Origin: Bacillus sp. RO1
Lineage (GTDB): Bacteria; Bacillota; Bacilli; Bacillales; Bacillaceae_I
NCBI RefSeq assembly: GCF_012524115.1
Contig: NZ_JAAZWB010000084.1
Span: forward strand, 160,299-224,298
Length of the DNA stretch: 64,000 nucleotides
Direction of reading: 5' to 3'
Shown here: piece after piece, positions 16,094 to 23,619 of the stretch
Position numbering within the stretch: position 1 is the first letter of the stretch
How the letters are laid out: each line of letters opens with the position of its first letter
The notes under the pieces: generated by a model
What the model was told of the DNA's origin: nothing
What the model saw: only the letters and a program-made list of their open reading frames with translations
Databases searched by the model: none
Position numbers and translations under genes: made by a program

Positions 16094-17293
16094 TTGGCAA
16101 AGGATGAGTGGGAAGGTACCACATTTATAGTCCAGTTAATTTCTGTAGATTCAGCATTAAAAGAAATTCTGACAAGTATTGAAAAGATTGATTTAGTTTT
16201 GCAGAGAGACAGCTTAGATAACGACCTAAGATATAATGCCATTTTCCTTGATGGCAGCTCGGTATCTTATAAGGATATAAAGTATATAAGGGAACAAAAC
16301 CCTACTGTACCAATCTTATATAAATTACCACATGTGACAAACCATACAGTTACAAAGAACATTCAAGCAGTCTGCAACGCATATAGCATTCATACTTTAG
16401 ATGAATACCTTGTAGGCGAACAGATAAGTGATGCAGTTAAAAAAGCGCTTTTCGAGGAAGAGTACACAGAAGGAAAAAGAGTGATAACTTTTAGTGGAAC
16501 GCATTCTGGAGCTGGAGTTAGCACAACAGTATTGAATGTTGCAAAGGCACTAGCACAGAGAGTTACCAATAAGGTAGTAGTATTATCACTTAATCCTTGG
16601 GACCCTGCTGATTACTTTACTGAGTATCGCGGGAAGTACTTAGATGATATGAAGGTAGAATTAAAAACAAAGAACTTAACCGAACAAAAATTATTGGATT
16701 CTACCTTTTTAACTAATGGCTTTCACTTACTAGCAGGAAACCGCGACGTTAAACTGCAACGGTACTACAATCCAGAAGAAATTCATCATTTGATAAACGT
16801 GGCTAAACAAACATTTGATGTTGTACTCATAGATACTGGAACACATTTTGATAATGCTTGTTACGGGCAAGCATTCTTGGAAAGCGAAATGAAGTTTTTA
16901 GTGACAACCCAGGAGCCTAAGGGATATAGGGGATATTGGCCACATACTTTTCATCAACTGTTACAACCAATGAAAATTAAAACTGAGGATTTCATGTTGA
17001 TTATCAATAAGTACGAGTCTGAATTATCTCTTATCTCTGAAAAGGATCTCTCGGAAGAATTAGACATGTTTCTACTGACTTCCATTCCTGATGAAGGAAA
17101 TTTGGGATCTCAGGCAATTGCAAGAAAAAGCTTATTACATGAAATTGCTACAAAGGATTACAGAAACTCCATTTCTACCATTGCTAGCAGCATCATATCA
17201 AGGTCAAAGTTAACTATTCGTGAAGATGTTAATGTGACAGATGGAAAAAGAGGATTCTTTGGTTTCTTTGCTAGTAAGAAGGTGGCCCAATAA
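16094..17293 (+). CDS. Second TadZ/CpaE-like ParA-family protein
   Basis: 399 aa, TTG start at 16094 behind AAAGGAGTGAG. An N-terminal receiver-like domain (about 1-110) is followed by a MinD/ParA-type domain with the deviant Walker A GTHSGAGVSTT near 137-147, again without the canonical GK(S/T) lysine. A conserved-looking VVLIDTGTHFDN follows near 246. It is the second TadZ-like protein in the operon, and its stop overlaps the tadA start by 1 nt. A heterodimeric positioning factor is one possibility (inference). Confidence 0.65.
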   Translation: MAKDEWEGTTFIVQLISVDSALKEILTSIEKIDLVLQRDSLDNDLRYNAIFLDGSSVSYKDIKYIREQNPTVPILYKLPHVTNHTVTKNIQAVCNAYSIHTLDEYLVGEQISDAVKKALFEEEYTEGKRVITFSGTHSGAGVSTTVLNVAKALAQRVTNKVVVLSLNPWDPADYFTEYRGKYLDDMKVELKTKNLTEQKLLDSTFLTNGFHLLAGNRDVKLQRYYNPEEIHHLINVAKQTFDVVLIDTGTHFDNACYGQAFLESEMKFLVTTQEPKGYRGYWPHTFHQLLQPMKIKTEDFMLIINKYESELSLISEKDLSEELDMFLLTSIPDEGNLGSQAIARKSLLHEIATKDYRNSISTIASSIISRSKLTIREDVNVTDGKRGFFGFFASKKVAQ

Positions 17294-18819
17294 TGAGTAA
17301 TGAAAACATTCAAGTACTGGAAAAAACGGAAGACCGATCCAATCGAAATCTCCCATTGCACCTTGACGACTTATCTAATGATTCTCCGTTTGATGTTGCA
17401 TCCTTTGTCTCAAAACATACTCAAATAGAAAAAGATGAACAAGTATCTGGATTTAATTATCAGAAGAAAAAGGACTTCAAACAGATATGCGACATTATTA
17501 AGAGTGAGTTAGATTCAAATAATGTTAATGAAGGAGAGTATTTAGAAAGACAGCATAAAGCAATAATTGGGGATGAGGCTGCTATTGGTTATTTTATAGC
17601 GGAGATAGAACGAGTGTTGAGAGATAAAAACATCACTTCTACCGATCATCCTTCTTACTTTGAGACACTTAGCCAGGCTGTATTCCATGAAGTTTGGGGG
17701 TTGAGTGTGCTAGCAAAATGGGACATTTACCCTGAAAGTGAAGCTTGTTGTGTCCGTGGTACACAACTTTGGATTGATATAAACGGACAATTCGTTCGGC
17801 AAGCCGAAGAGTTTGAGAGTATTCATAGAGTAGAGCGAATTAAGCGGGCATTCCTAATCCGCTCGGCTGAAACGGTCTTAAACCGTGAAAATCCAGAAGT
17901 CGAATTAGAAAAAGAAGATGGTAGTCGTATCACCATGATACAACCTCCGAGAAGTAAAGATAATTACATCATGTTACGCCGCTTTACTGTTAATCAATTC
18001 ACTCTAGAAGATCAAGCAAGTTTTGATACAATCCCTTTTAAAGATGTACCGCTGTATAGAGCGTTATCTAGAGCTATGCCAAATACGATTGTAGCTGGGA
18101 GAGTTCGCTCCGCAAAATCTACCTTTATGAAAACCTTAATAGGAGAGAGAAATCCTCAATATGTAGGTGCTTGTTTAGAAAAACACTTTGAGTTAGCGCT
18201 TTCTAAACACTTTAAAGACAGATTGTTCTTTGAAATTCAAGCAAAAGAAGGGGATCTGCATAATGCCATTCCGCGATTATTGCGAATGGAACATGATTAT
18301 ATCGTAATAGGGGAAATCCGCTCCCTTGAAATTGAGGCATTCAATATTTCTACGGAGCGCGGTGAAAGAGGTGCGTTATCTACCTATCACTTAACAGATG
18401 TACAGGATATAGTAGAGCAGCTTGCACGACACACATTAGATGAATTCCCTACCAGAAGATTTGAAGTCGAAGTCCAACGTATTGCAAAGAATTTAGACAT
18501 CATCATTAGTATGGCAGCTGATAGAGACAGGAAAAGAAAACGTGTCATTGGTGTTACGGAAGTGGTTTTTGATACCAAAACAGGAGAGCATACAACAGTA
18601 GATTTAATAAGGTATTCCAGACTATCAAGAAAATATTATTATTCTTCTAATATTTCAAAGCGCCTGTTGCGATTAATGGCCGAGGAAAATATGGAGGAAA
18701 CAAAAATCCTTTATAGTTTGCTAAAACAGCGAGAAGAAGAAAGCCCGATGAAATCGTATCATGAAGAAGAATTATCTATTGACGATTTATTGGATGGAAG
18801 TGTCGGTATAAATGGATAA
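17293..18819 (+). CDS. tadA: TadA/CpaF-type secretion ATPase with atypical Walker A
   Basis: 508 aa, T2SS/T4P/T4SS-family ATPase. An N-terminal domain of about 240 residues precedes the RecA-like core. The Walker A position reads AGRVRSAKST (about 268-277) where GxxGxGK(S/T) is expected; the K-S/T pair is kept but two glycines are replaced. Walker B DYIVIGEIRS lies near 335-344, and the ALSTYHLTDVQD segment corresponds to the usual GSxxTxHa motif. TadA drives assembly of Tad pili. The gene overlaps tadB by 8 nt and follows a TadZ-like gene, the standard order. Confidence 0.82.
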   Translation: MSNENIQVLEKTEDRSNRNLPLHLDDLSNDSPFDVASFVSKHTQIEKDEQVSGFNYQKKKDFKQICDIIKSELDSNNVNEGEYLERQHKAIIGDEAAIGYFIAEIERVLRDKNITSTDHPSYFETLSQAVFHEVWGLSVLAKWDIYPESEACCVRGTQLWIDINGQFVRQAEEFESIHRVERIKRAFLIRSAETVLNRENPEVELEKEDGSRITMIQPPRSKDNYIMLRRFTVNQFTLEDQASFDTIPFKDVPLYRALSRAMPNTIVAGRVRSAKSTFMKTLIGERNPQYVGACLEKHFELALSKHFKDRLFFEIQAKEGDLHNAIPRLLRMEHDYIVIGEIRSLEIEAFNISTERGERGALSTYHLTDVQDIVEQLARHTLDEFPTRRFEVEVQRIAKNLDIIISMAADRDRKRKRVIGVTEVVFDTKTGEHTTVDLIRYSRLSRKYYYSSNISKRLLRLMAEENMEETKILYSLLKQREEESPMKSYHEEELSIDDLLDGSVGING

Positions 18820-19807
18820 AATTTATGACCTATTGCATAACATCAAGGTAACTGTTTTTCTAGATTATGTATTTTATTTAATACTAATTGTTATCACGAT
18901 TTGGACAGCTCACCAAATAATAAACTTACCGATCAAAGAACGGTTATCACAGATGAGATACCGTTCCAAACTAAAAAGGAGTAGAGCTTTTTCAAAGAAT
19001 GAAAAACCACTAGAAGAAAGAAGCCCTCTATACCGTCATATCTATTTCTTGTTGAAATCAAGTAATGACGAAGGTGGGGAGCATGTGGTATCAAACTTCT
19101 TCTTCTTAAGCGGGTTACTGTTTGTAGCTATTCTATGCTTTTCAGTGGTTAAGTTTGAAGACCTGGTAATTTCTCTTATTTTCGCTATTTTGGTGAGTAT
19201 CATTCCATATACCATCTTGCAAATCAAACTGAGGAGCGCCAGGAATACGATAGGAAATCAAGTAAATAAAGTTACAGAAATGTTAGTAAGCTCCTACAGC
19301 GCTTCCGGCTATAACATTTACGAAGCTTTAAAATACACACACGCCCATATTGAAGAACCTTCCTTAAAGCGAGTATTTTCAAAACTAATAAATGACTTAC
19401 AAACCGCTCGAAATGATGAAGAGTTGAGAACAACAATAGACGTGTTTATCTACACTTGCGGAAACACATGGAGTAAAAGATTAGGTAACGTCATATTAAA
19501 AGCCTATGTATATCACGAAAATGTTGCTAATACTTTGTTAACGCTACAAAGTCAGATGCAAAATACAGAGAAGATGTTAGAACAAGAAAAATCTAACTCT
19601 ATGGATGCGGTTTATGATGGGTACTTGCCCATCTTCATTTTCCCAGCATCTATCGGATTGGCTTATTATGTAACAGGGCCGCAAGATTGGTTTAAATTGC
19701 AGTTCGGTCAAACTTGGTCACTATTCTTATTTATTGTCTGTGCAATTTTCACCATTTTTTCTCTTATGGTTTCTCTGCTCTTAAGAAAACCAAAGAACGA
19801 TTTGTAA
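18812..19807 (+). CDS. tadB: TadB-like T2SS F-domain inner-membrane platform protein
   Basis: 331 aa. One N-terminal membrane segment (VFLDYVFYLILIVITIW), two near 95-135, a cytosolic helical domain with SSYSASGYNIYEALK (about 165-178), typical of the T2SSF family, and two C-terminal membrane segments. TadB and TadC form the membrane platform acted on by TadA. It overlaps tadA by 8 nt. Confidence 0.75.
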   Translation: MDKIYDLLHNIKVTVFLDYVFYLILIVITIWTAHQIINLPIKERLSQMRYRSKLKRSRAFSKNEKPLEERSPLYRHIYFLLKSSNDEGGEHVVSNFFFLSGLLFVAILCFSVVKFEDLVISLIFAILVSIIPYTILQIKLRSARNTIGNQVNKVTEMLVSSYSASGYNIYEALKYTHAHIEEPSLKRVFSKLINDLQTARNDEELRTTIDVFIYTCGNTWSKRLGNVILKAYVYHENVANTLLTLQSQMQNTEKMLEQEKSNSMDAVYDGYLPIFIFPASIGLAYYVTGPQDWFKLQFGQTWSLFLFIVCAIFTIFSLMVSLLLRKPKNDL

Positions 19808-19876
19808 GGGGGGATTATTATCGCAGAATCTGTTCTTTTTTATAAGTTCCTTCCTATTATCATCTATTTTTTCTCT

Positions 19877-20734
19877 GTGTTAGGAGCAATTGGTTCTGGT
19901 TTATTGGTCTATTTAGGGCTCTCCTCTAGAAAAGAACGATTGCATTACAGATTAAGGTTTAAACAAGCCCTGAAAGAGCAGCAAGAACAAATCGTGGTTA
20001 AATCATCTGAGGGGAAGCTTGAGAAAGTATTTAAAGATGCAGGCTATCCTTTAGGAATTAATGCAATAAGGTGGCATCTTTTTAGCTATAGCTTATTAGT
20101 TCTACTAATACTAAATTACATGGTTTATCCGTATCTGTTCAAAGGAGATTTTTCCATCTTTAGTGTTGTAGGTATTGTTGTGATCATGTTTGGTATATCT
20201 CCTAAATATCCATTTTCTCTCTCTACTTTTATTCTAAAAAGGTGGATTGAGTATAAAAAAGCAAAGAAAAATGCAGAATTATTCTCTTTATACGATATGT
20301 TGATTGGCGAGATCCAAATGATGAATTCCACTAGGATTAATGCCTATAACCTTCTGAAAGGTTTAAAACCTTATTTCTCTGAAATTAACGGCGAGCTTAA
20401 TAGGCTGCTTATCAATTGGAATTCAGATAAAGGGCCAGAGTACGCACTGGAATTATTTGCGAAGGAATTAAATACACCGGAAGCAGAGTCCTTGGTAACA
20501 GTACTTAAAACGTTTGATGATAACAAAAGAGAAACTATCCTTCAGTCCCTAAAAGGAATGGAAGATACTTTTATAAACTCCCAAATTGAAAACTACCGAA
20601 GAAGAAGGAAGCTATATGTCGATTTAGGAAAATTACCTATTAAAGCTACGCACTTTTTGATAATTCTAAACTTCGTAGTTGTAATCGTGTATATGGTTTC
20701 GTTCATCATGAGTGAATCAAGATTTAGTTTGTAG
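19877..20734 (+). CDS. tadC: TadC-like T2SS F-domain platform protein
   Basis: 285 aa from the first conventional start (GTG 19877), but no ribosome binding site precedes it. The same frame stays open upstream and adds a hydrophobic stretch (SVLFYKFLPIIIYFFSV). A strong AAGGGGGG at 19806-19813 lies just before in-frame ATT and ATC codons at 19814-19822, so initiation at a rare ATT/ATC codon is plausible. The body has a T2SSF-like helical domain (MMNSTRINAYNLLKGLKPYF) and membrane segments near 55-100 and at the C-terminus. It follows tadB by a short gap, the usual order. Confidence 0.72.
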   Translation: MLGAIGSGLLVYLGLSSRKERLHYRLRFKQALKEQQEQIVVKSSEGKLEKVFKDAGYPLGINAIRWHLFSYSLLVLLILNYMVYPYLFKGDFSIFSVVGIVVIMFGISPKYPFSLSTFILKRWIEYKKAKKNAELFSLYDMLIGEIQMMNSTRINAYNLLKGLKPYFSEINGELNRLLINWNSDKGPEYALELFAKELNTPEAESLVTVLKTFDDNKRETILQSLKGMEDTFINSQIENYRRRRKLYVDLGKLPIKATHFLIILNFVVVIVYMVSFIMSESRFSL

Positions 20735-20749
20735 AAAGGATGGGAGGCA

Positions 20750-20887
20750 ATGAATACATCAATTGCAACATTCATGAAGCTGGCGCTAGTCTCCATTGTC
20801 GTGGTTGCACTCTTGTGGAACAAGCTTGCTCCCCTGATGGCAGACATGGCTGATGATGTAGCCGAATATGTAGATAAAACTAATTAG
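20750..20887 (+). CDS. Pilin-like micro-protein 1 (45 aa)
   Basis: Starts ATG behind GGGAGGCA. The product begins MNTSIATFMKLA and continues into one membrane segment (LVSIVVVALLWNKLAPL) with an acidic tail. It is the first of four tandem paralogues sharing MN(T/S)SI-x2-FMK-(L/V/I)-A. It sits where the flp major pilin gene would be in a tad operon, but it lacks the Flp prepilin cleavage motif (G followed by E-Y) and is shorter. It is presumably a pilus or channel subunit (inference). Confidence 0.65.
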   Translation: MNTSIATFMKLALVSIVVVALLWNKLAPLMADMADDVAEYVDKTN

Positions 20888-20920
20888 TTTTTATAATAAG
20901 TTCTTTAAGGAGGTGACAAG

Positions 20921-21076
20921 TTGAATACGTCAATCGCGACGTTTATGAAGGTGGCCCTGACAGTAACAGTAATTGTAGCTTGCCTTTTTGTGGTTGGTTA
21001 TACCCTCGTGGATGATGAATCTGAAGCTTATAAAGAAATAGTTGAAGTGCAGAAGAATCACGAAATATTTGATTGA
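20921..21076 (+). CDS. Pilin-like micro-protein 2 (51 aa)
   Basis: TTG start at 20921 behind AAGGAGGTGACAAG. Begins MNTSIATFMKVA, then a membrane segment (LTVTVIVACLFVVGYTLV) and a charged tail DDESEAYKEIVEVQKN. Its core is nearly identical to micro-protein 4 (TVTVIVA-x-LFVVGYTL), showing recent duplication. Same family as its neighbours; no prepilin peptidase site. Confidence 0.65.
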   Translation: MNTSIATFMKVALTVTVIVACLFVVGYTLVDDESEAYKEIVEVQKNHEIFD

Positions 21077-21086
21077 GGTGGTATAT

Positions 21087-21236
21087 TTGAATACCTCTAT
21101 AGTCCAATTTATGAAACTAGCATTTTTAGTGGTTGCTATTTTCAGCTTCATCATTGGCGTTACATATATGACACTATCTAATGTTAATAATGACCAACAT
21201 GAAAAGCTTAACAAATATCAAATTCAAGCAAATTAA
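21087..21236 (+). CDS. Pilin-like micro-protein 3 (49 aa)
   Basis: TTG start at 21087 behind TTGAGGTGG. Begins MNTSIVQFMKLA, with membrane segment FLVVAIFSFIIGVTYM and a polar tail. The most divergent of the four, though the N-terminal motif is intact. It lies 10 nt after micro-protein 2. A longer upstream in-frame start at 21042 would lie inside micro-protein 2 and is not preferred. Confidence 0.62.
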   Translation: MNTSIVQFMKLAFLVVAIFSFIIGVTYMTLSNVNNDQHEKLNKYQIQAN

Positions 21237-21252
21237 GGGAGGATTTTAAAAG

Positions 21253-21426
21253 ATGAATTCAAGTATTTCTCAGTTTATGAAAATTGCACTAACGGTTACG
21301 GTGATTGTAGCTTTGTTGTTTGTAGTAGGCTATACATTAATTGATGGGGAAGTCGCTGACTACGGAGATGTTATTGAAAGTGACGACAACCATGGTCTTA
21401 CAACTGGTGCTCCAGGGACGCGCTAA
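21253..21426 (+). CDS. Pilin-like micro-protein 4 (57 aa)
   Basis: ATG at 21253 behind GGGAGGATTTT. Begins MNSSISQFMKIA, followed by the membrane segment shared with micro-protein 2 and a longer acidic to polar tail (DGEVADYGDVIESDDNHG..., ending TGAPGTR). The longest of the set. Last before the larger pseudopilin-like genes. Confidence 0.65.
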   Translation: MNSSISQFMKIALTVTVIVALLFVVGYTLIDGEVADYGDVIESDDNHGLTTGAPGTR

Positions 21427-21457
21427 CTATAATTATGACGAAAGTTGATGTGGTAGC

Positions 21458-21835
21458 ATGAGTGAAGTCCTTGCAAAGTGGATGATGATTTTCATAGCTA
21501 TAACGATTATTTTTACGCCGCTCCTGGCTTATACCGATTCTTTGCATAGAGAAGCGGTTGATACTGTTTTACATCAGATGATGAAGGAAGCCAGTTTGAA
21601 AGGGCAATTTACTAGTAGTCTTATAGATGAAATGAAAGATACCCTGGAAAAGGATTATAATTTCGACAGATCTAAAATAGAGATAGATGCCACTACGACT
21701 TTAACCAGTCGTGGTGGTTACTTAGAATGCACTATAACCGTTCCACGCGGGCCGATATTTGTATTAAATATATTTAATCAAGGTCCAAAAAAAATTGAAA
21801 GAACAGCTGAGATTATGTCAGAGTATGTTGGATAG
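21458..21835 (+). CDS. TadE/DUF4320-like pseudopilin
   Basis: 125 aa. N-terminal membrane segment (WMMIFIAITIIFTPLLAY) followed by a small globular domain with helix (DTVLHQMMKEASLKGQFTS) and beta-strands (GGYLECTITVPRG). Layout and size match TadE-like or DUF4320 proteins of Gram-positive conjugative or tad loci. The ribosome binding site is weak. It probably sits at the outer membrane face as a minor pilus subunit. It lies 31 nt after micro-protein 4. Confidence 0.6.
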   Translation: MSEVLAKWMMIFIAITIIFTPLLAYTDSLHREAVDTVLHQMMKEASLKGQFTSSLIDEMKDTLEKDYNFDRSKIEIDATTTLTSRGGYLECTITVPRGPIFVLNIFNQGPKKIERTAEIMSEYVG

Positions 21836-21855
21836 TATTAGGAGGAAGTAGTTGT

Positions 21856-22344
21856 ATGTCTTCGTTATTAAGAGGCTTGGCGTTAGTTACCATGTGGGCA
21901 GGTATTATGGTCATGCAATTCAACTTCGACCTAGATATGTCTACTACACGCAAGCTCAAAAATGGTTTAGAGCTTGCTGTGCACGATGCAGCTTTAGCTC
22001 TTAACCAACAAGAACTGGGTCAAGGAAGAATTGTTTTTGATCAAGCTGCGGCTCTTGAGAACATAAATAAATCCCTTCAAGCCAATCTTCATCTTGATGG
22101 ATTGCTTAAGCCACTTCCTAATACCTTCTTCCACAACGAGGTAGAGATACTACAAGTAGAATTTATTGATGACAGTAGTGGAGTGGAGTTTCCAATGAAC
22201 TTTTCAAATAGTACGTTTAATGTATTAGAAACAGTCCGAGGTCCAGCGGTCATAATCGTAGCAGAAACTGAGTCCCCTAGATTTTTTAGAGGAGATAGTA
22301 TGTTAATTCGCCAAGCTGTAGTATATGAATACTATAGAAGATAA
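21856..22344 (+). CDS. Pseudopilin-like membrane-anchored protein
   Basis: 162 aa from ATG 21856, preceded by AGGAGGAAGTAG. One N-terminal membrane segment (GLALVTMWAGIMVMQF) and an extracellular domain with LELAVHDAALALNQQELGQG, the kind of amphipathic helix seen in TadE/TadG-like minor pilins. Last gene of the tad-like operon, 20 nt after the DUF4320-like gene. No specific family recognised. Confidence 0.58.
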   Translation: MSSLLRGLALVTMWAGIMVMQFNFDLDMSTTRKLKNGLELAVHDAALALNQQELGQGRIVFDQAAALENINKSLQANLHLDGLLKPLPNTFFHNEVEILQVEFIDDSSGVEFPMNFSNSTFNVLETVRGPAVIIVAETESPRFFRGDSMLIRQAVVYEYYRR

Positions 22345-22449
22345 AAATACCATCTATATCCTCTAAAGTGAAAATTTGATAGATTCTAAAGATGAATAAT
22401 AGTATAATAAAGATAGCAAATATTTTTATTATCTTTTCGTGGCAGTCTC

Positions 22450-22562
22450 TTTGATTAGCCGGAATCCATCAAATATAACGGTCTTTGGGCTACTGTAGGT
22501 AAACTTTTCTAATTGGTATATTACTAATTAGATAGTCTCTACATACCTGGAGACCGTTTTTT
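22450..22562 (+). promoter_or_regulatory. Leader attenuator L4 before the surface-protein operon
   Basis: A first hairpin pairs TTTGAT with ATCAAA (about 22450-22473). A second, long one pairs ACGGTCT (22478-22484) with AGACCGT (22551-22557) and ends in a T run. An inner 11-bp stem (TCTAATTGGTA with TACTAATTAGA) sits in the loop. It ends 85 nt before the next start codon. It does not carry the TGGGAA/CCCACA core of L1-L3. No gene in 22345-22646. Confidence 0.55.
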
Positions 22563-22646
22563 GTGTCTTGATTTCGATTAACCCCATTAAATACTTACTT
22601 AAGAAGAGAAGGCTTTCCACGATATAAAAACTAGGAGGAGATCTTT

Positions 22647-23618
22647 ATGAAGAATCTATCAAAAAAATTACTACTGAGTTTTTTACTGTTGGGAGCAATT
22701 TTCATTACAGCGCTACCACAAGAAGGGAATGCTAATGTTCCTAAATGCTCAATGACTATTGAGTCAAATAAACATACCCAAAGTAATCCTGCGAGACCAA
22801 ATGGAGTTTGCGGAGAAAAAGAATATGTTTGGGGATTTTATGATCCTAGCTTGAATGAGTTCATATTGCAAGGTTTTATCAACGGTTATGCTACAAACGG
22901 TAAGGTATATGAGCTGCCTTTAGGAGGCGAGTATTCCCACGCATTGCTTACAGTTTTTACTGTTAAAGTTACAGAGCCAAAGCCAGAACCAAAACCAGAG
23001 CCAAAGCCTGAACCGAAACCAGAGCTAAAGCCAGAACCAAAACCAGAGCCAAAGCCTGAACCGAAACCAGAGCCAAAGCCTGAACCAAAGCCGGAGCCAA
23101 AGCCTGAACCAAAGCCGGAGCCAAAGCCTGAACCAAAACCGGAGCAAGAAGAGTCGACAAGCACCTCCTCTTCTAACAAGACTTCAACTACTACAAATAC
23201 TAGTAGCAAAAGTAATACTAGTAGCAATTCAAATTCAACGACATCGTCTAGTCAGTCTTCAGATGTAAAAAACCAGGTTGTATCGACCAGTTCAACGACA
23301 ACAGAAGCACGTAGTAATATTGACAAAGAAAACACTGTAGAAAAAAAGGAAAAAGATATTGAAGAAGATAAACAAGATCAGGAGAATAAACAAAATAAAG
23401 CAAATGAAAAATCTGACTCCTCCTTAAAAGAAGGTAGAAGTGATACTCAAAGTGAAGATAAAAAAATCAGTCGGATTTCTCAGGAACAAGAGCTTGCTTC
23501 TGATCTAAAAGAAGGAAATAAGAATGGTTCTTCTACCATACTTATAATTCTATTCTCAATACTTATTATTGTTTCATTAGTTGTAGGTTGGTGGTTGATA
23601 AAACGAAAGGTGGCATGA
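22647..23618 (+). CDS. Secreted Pro-rich wall-spanning membrane-anchored protein
   Basis: 323 aa. Signal peptide ([18 protein letters not shown]) of about 30 residues, a small domain to about 110, then about 16 copies of a PEPK repeat (111-165), a Ser/Thr-rich region, a Lys/Glu/Gln-rich charged region, and a C-terminal membrane segment ([20 protein letters not shown]) with a basic end. No LPxTG motif, so it is anchored by the membrane helix. PEPK-type rods span peptidoglycan in other proteins. It is 1 nt upstream of the giant adhesin-like gene, so the pair probably works together. Confidence 0.7.
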   Translation: MKNLSKKLLLSFLLLGAIFITALPQEGNANVPKCSMTIESNKHTQSNPARPNGVCGEKEYVWGFYDPSLNEFILQGFINGYATNGKVYELPLGGEYSHALLTVFTVKVTEPKPEPKPEPKPEPKPELKPEPKPEPKPEPKPEPKPEPKPEPKPEPKPEPKPEPKPEQEESTSTSSSNKTSTTTNTSSKSNTSSNSNSTTSSSQSSDVKNQVVSTSSTTTEARSNIDKENTVEKKEKDIEEDKQDQENKQNKANEKSDSSLKEGRSDTQSEDKKISRISQEQELASDLKEGNKNGSSTILIILFSILIIVSLVVGWWLIKRKVA

Positions 23619-23619
23619 C

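Noticed and set aside
22886..23227. Minus-strand Gly/Ser/Phe-rich frame
   Set aside because: It is the antisense reading of the PEPK repeat; low complexity and no ribosome binding site.
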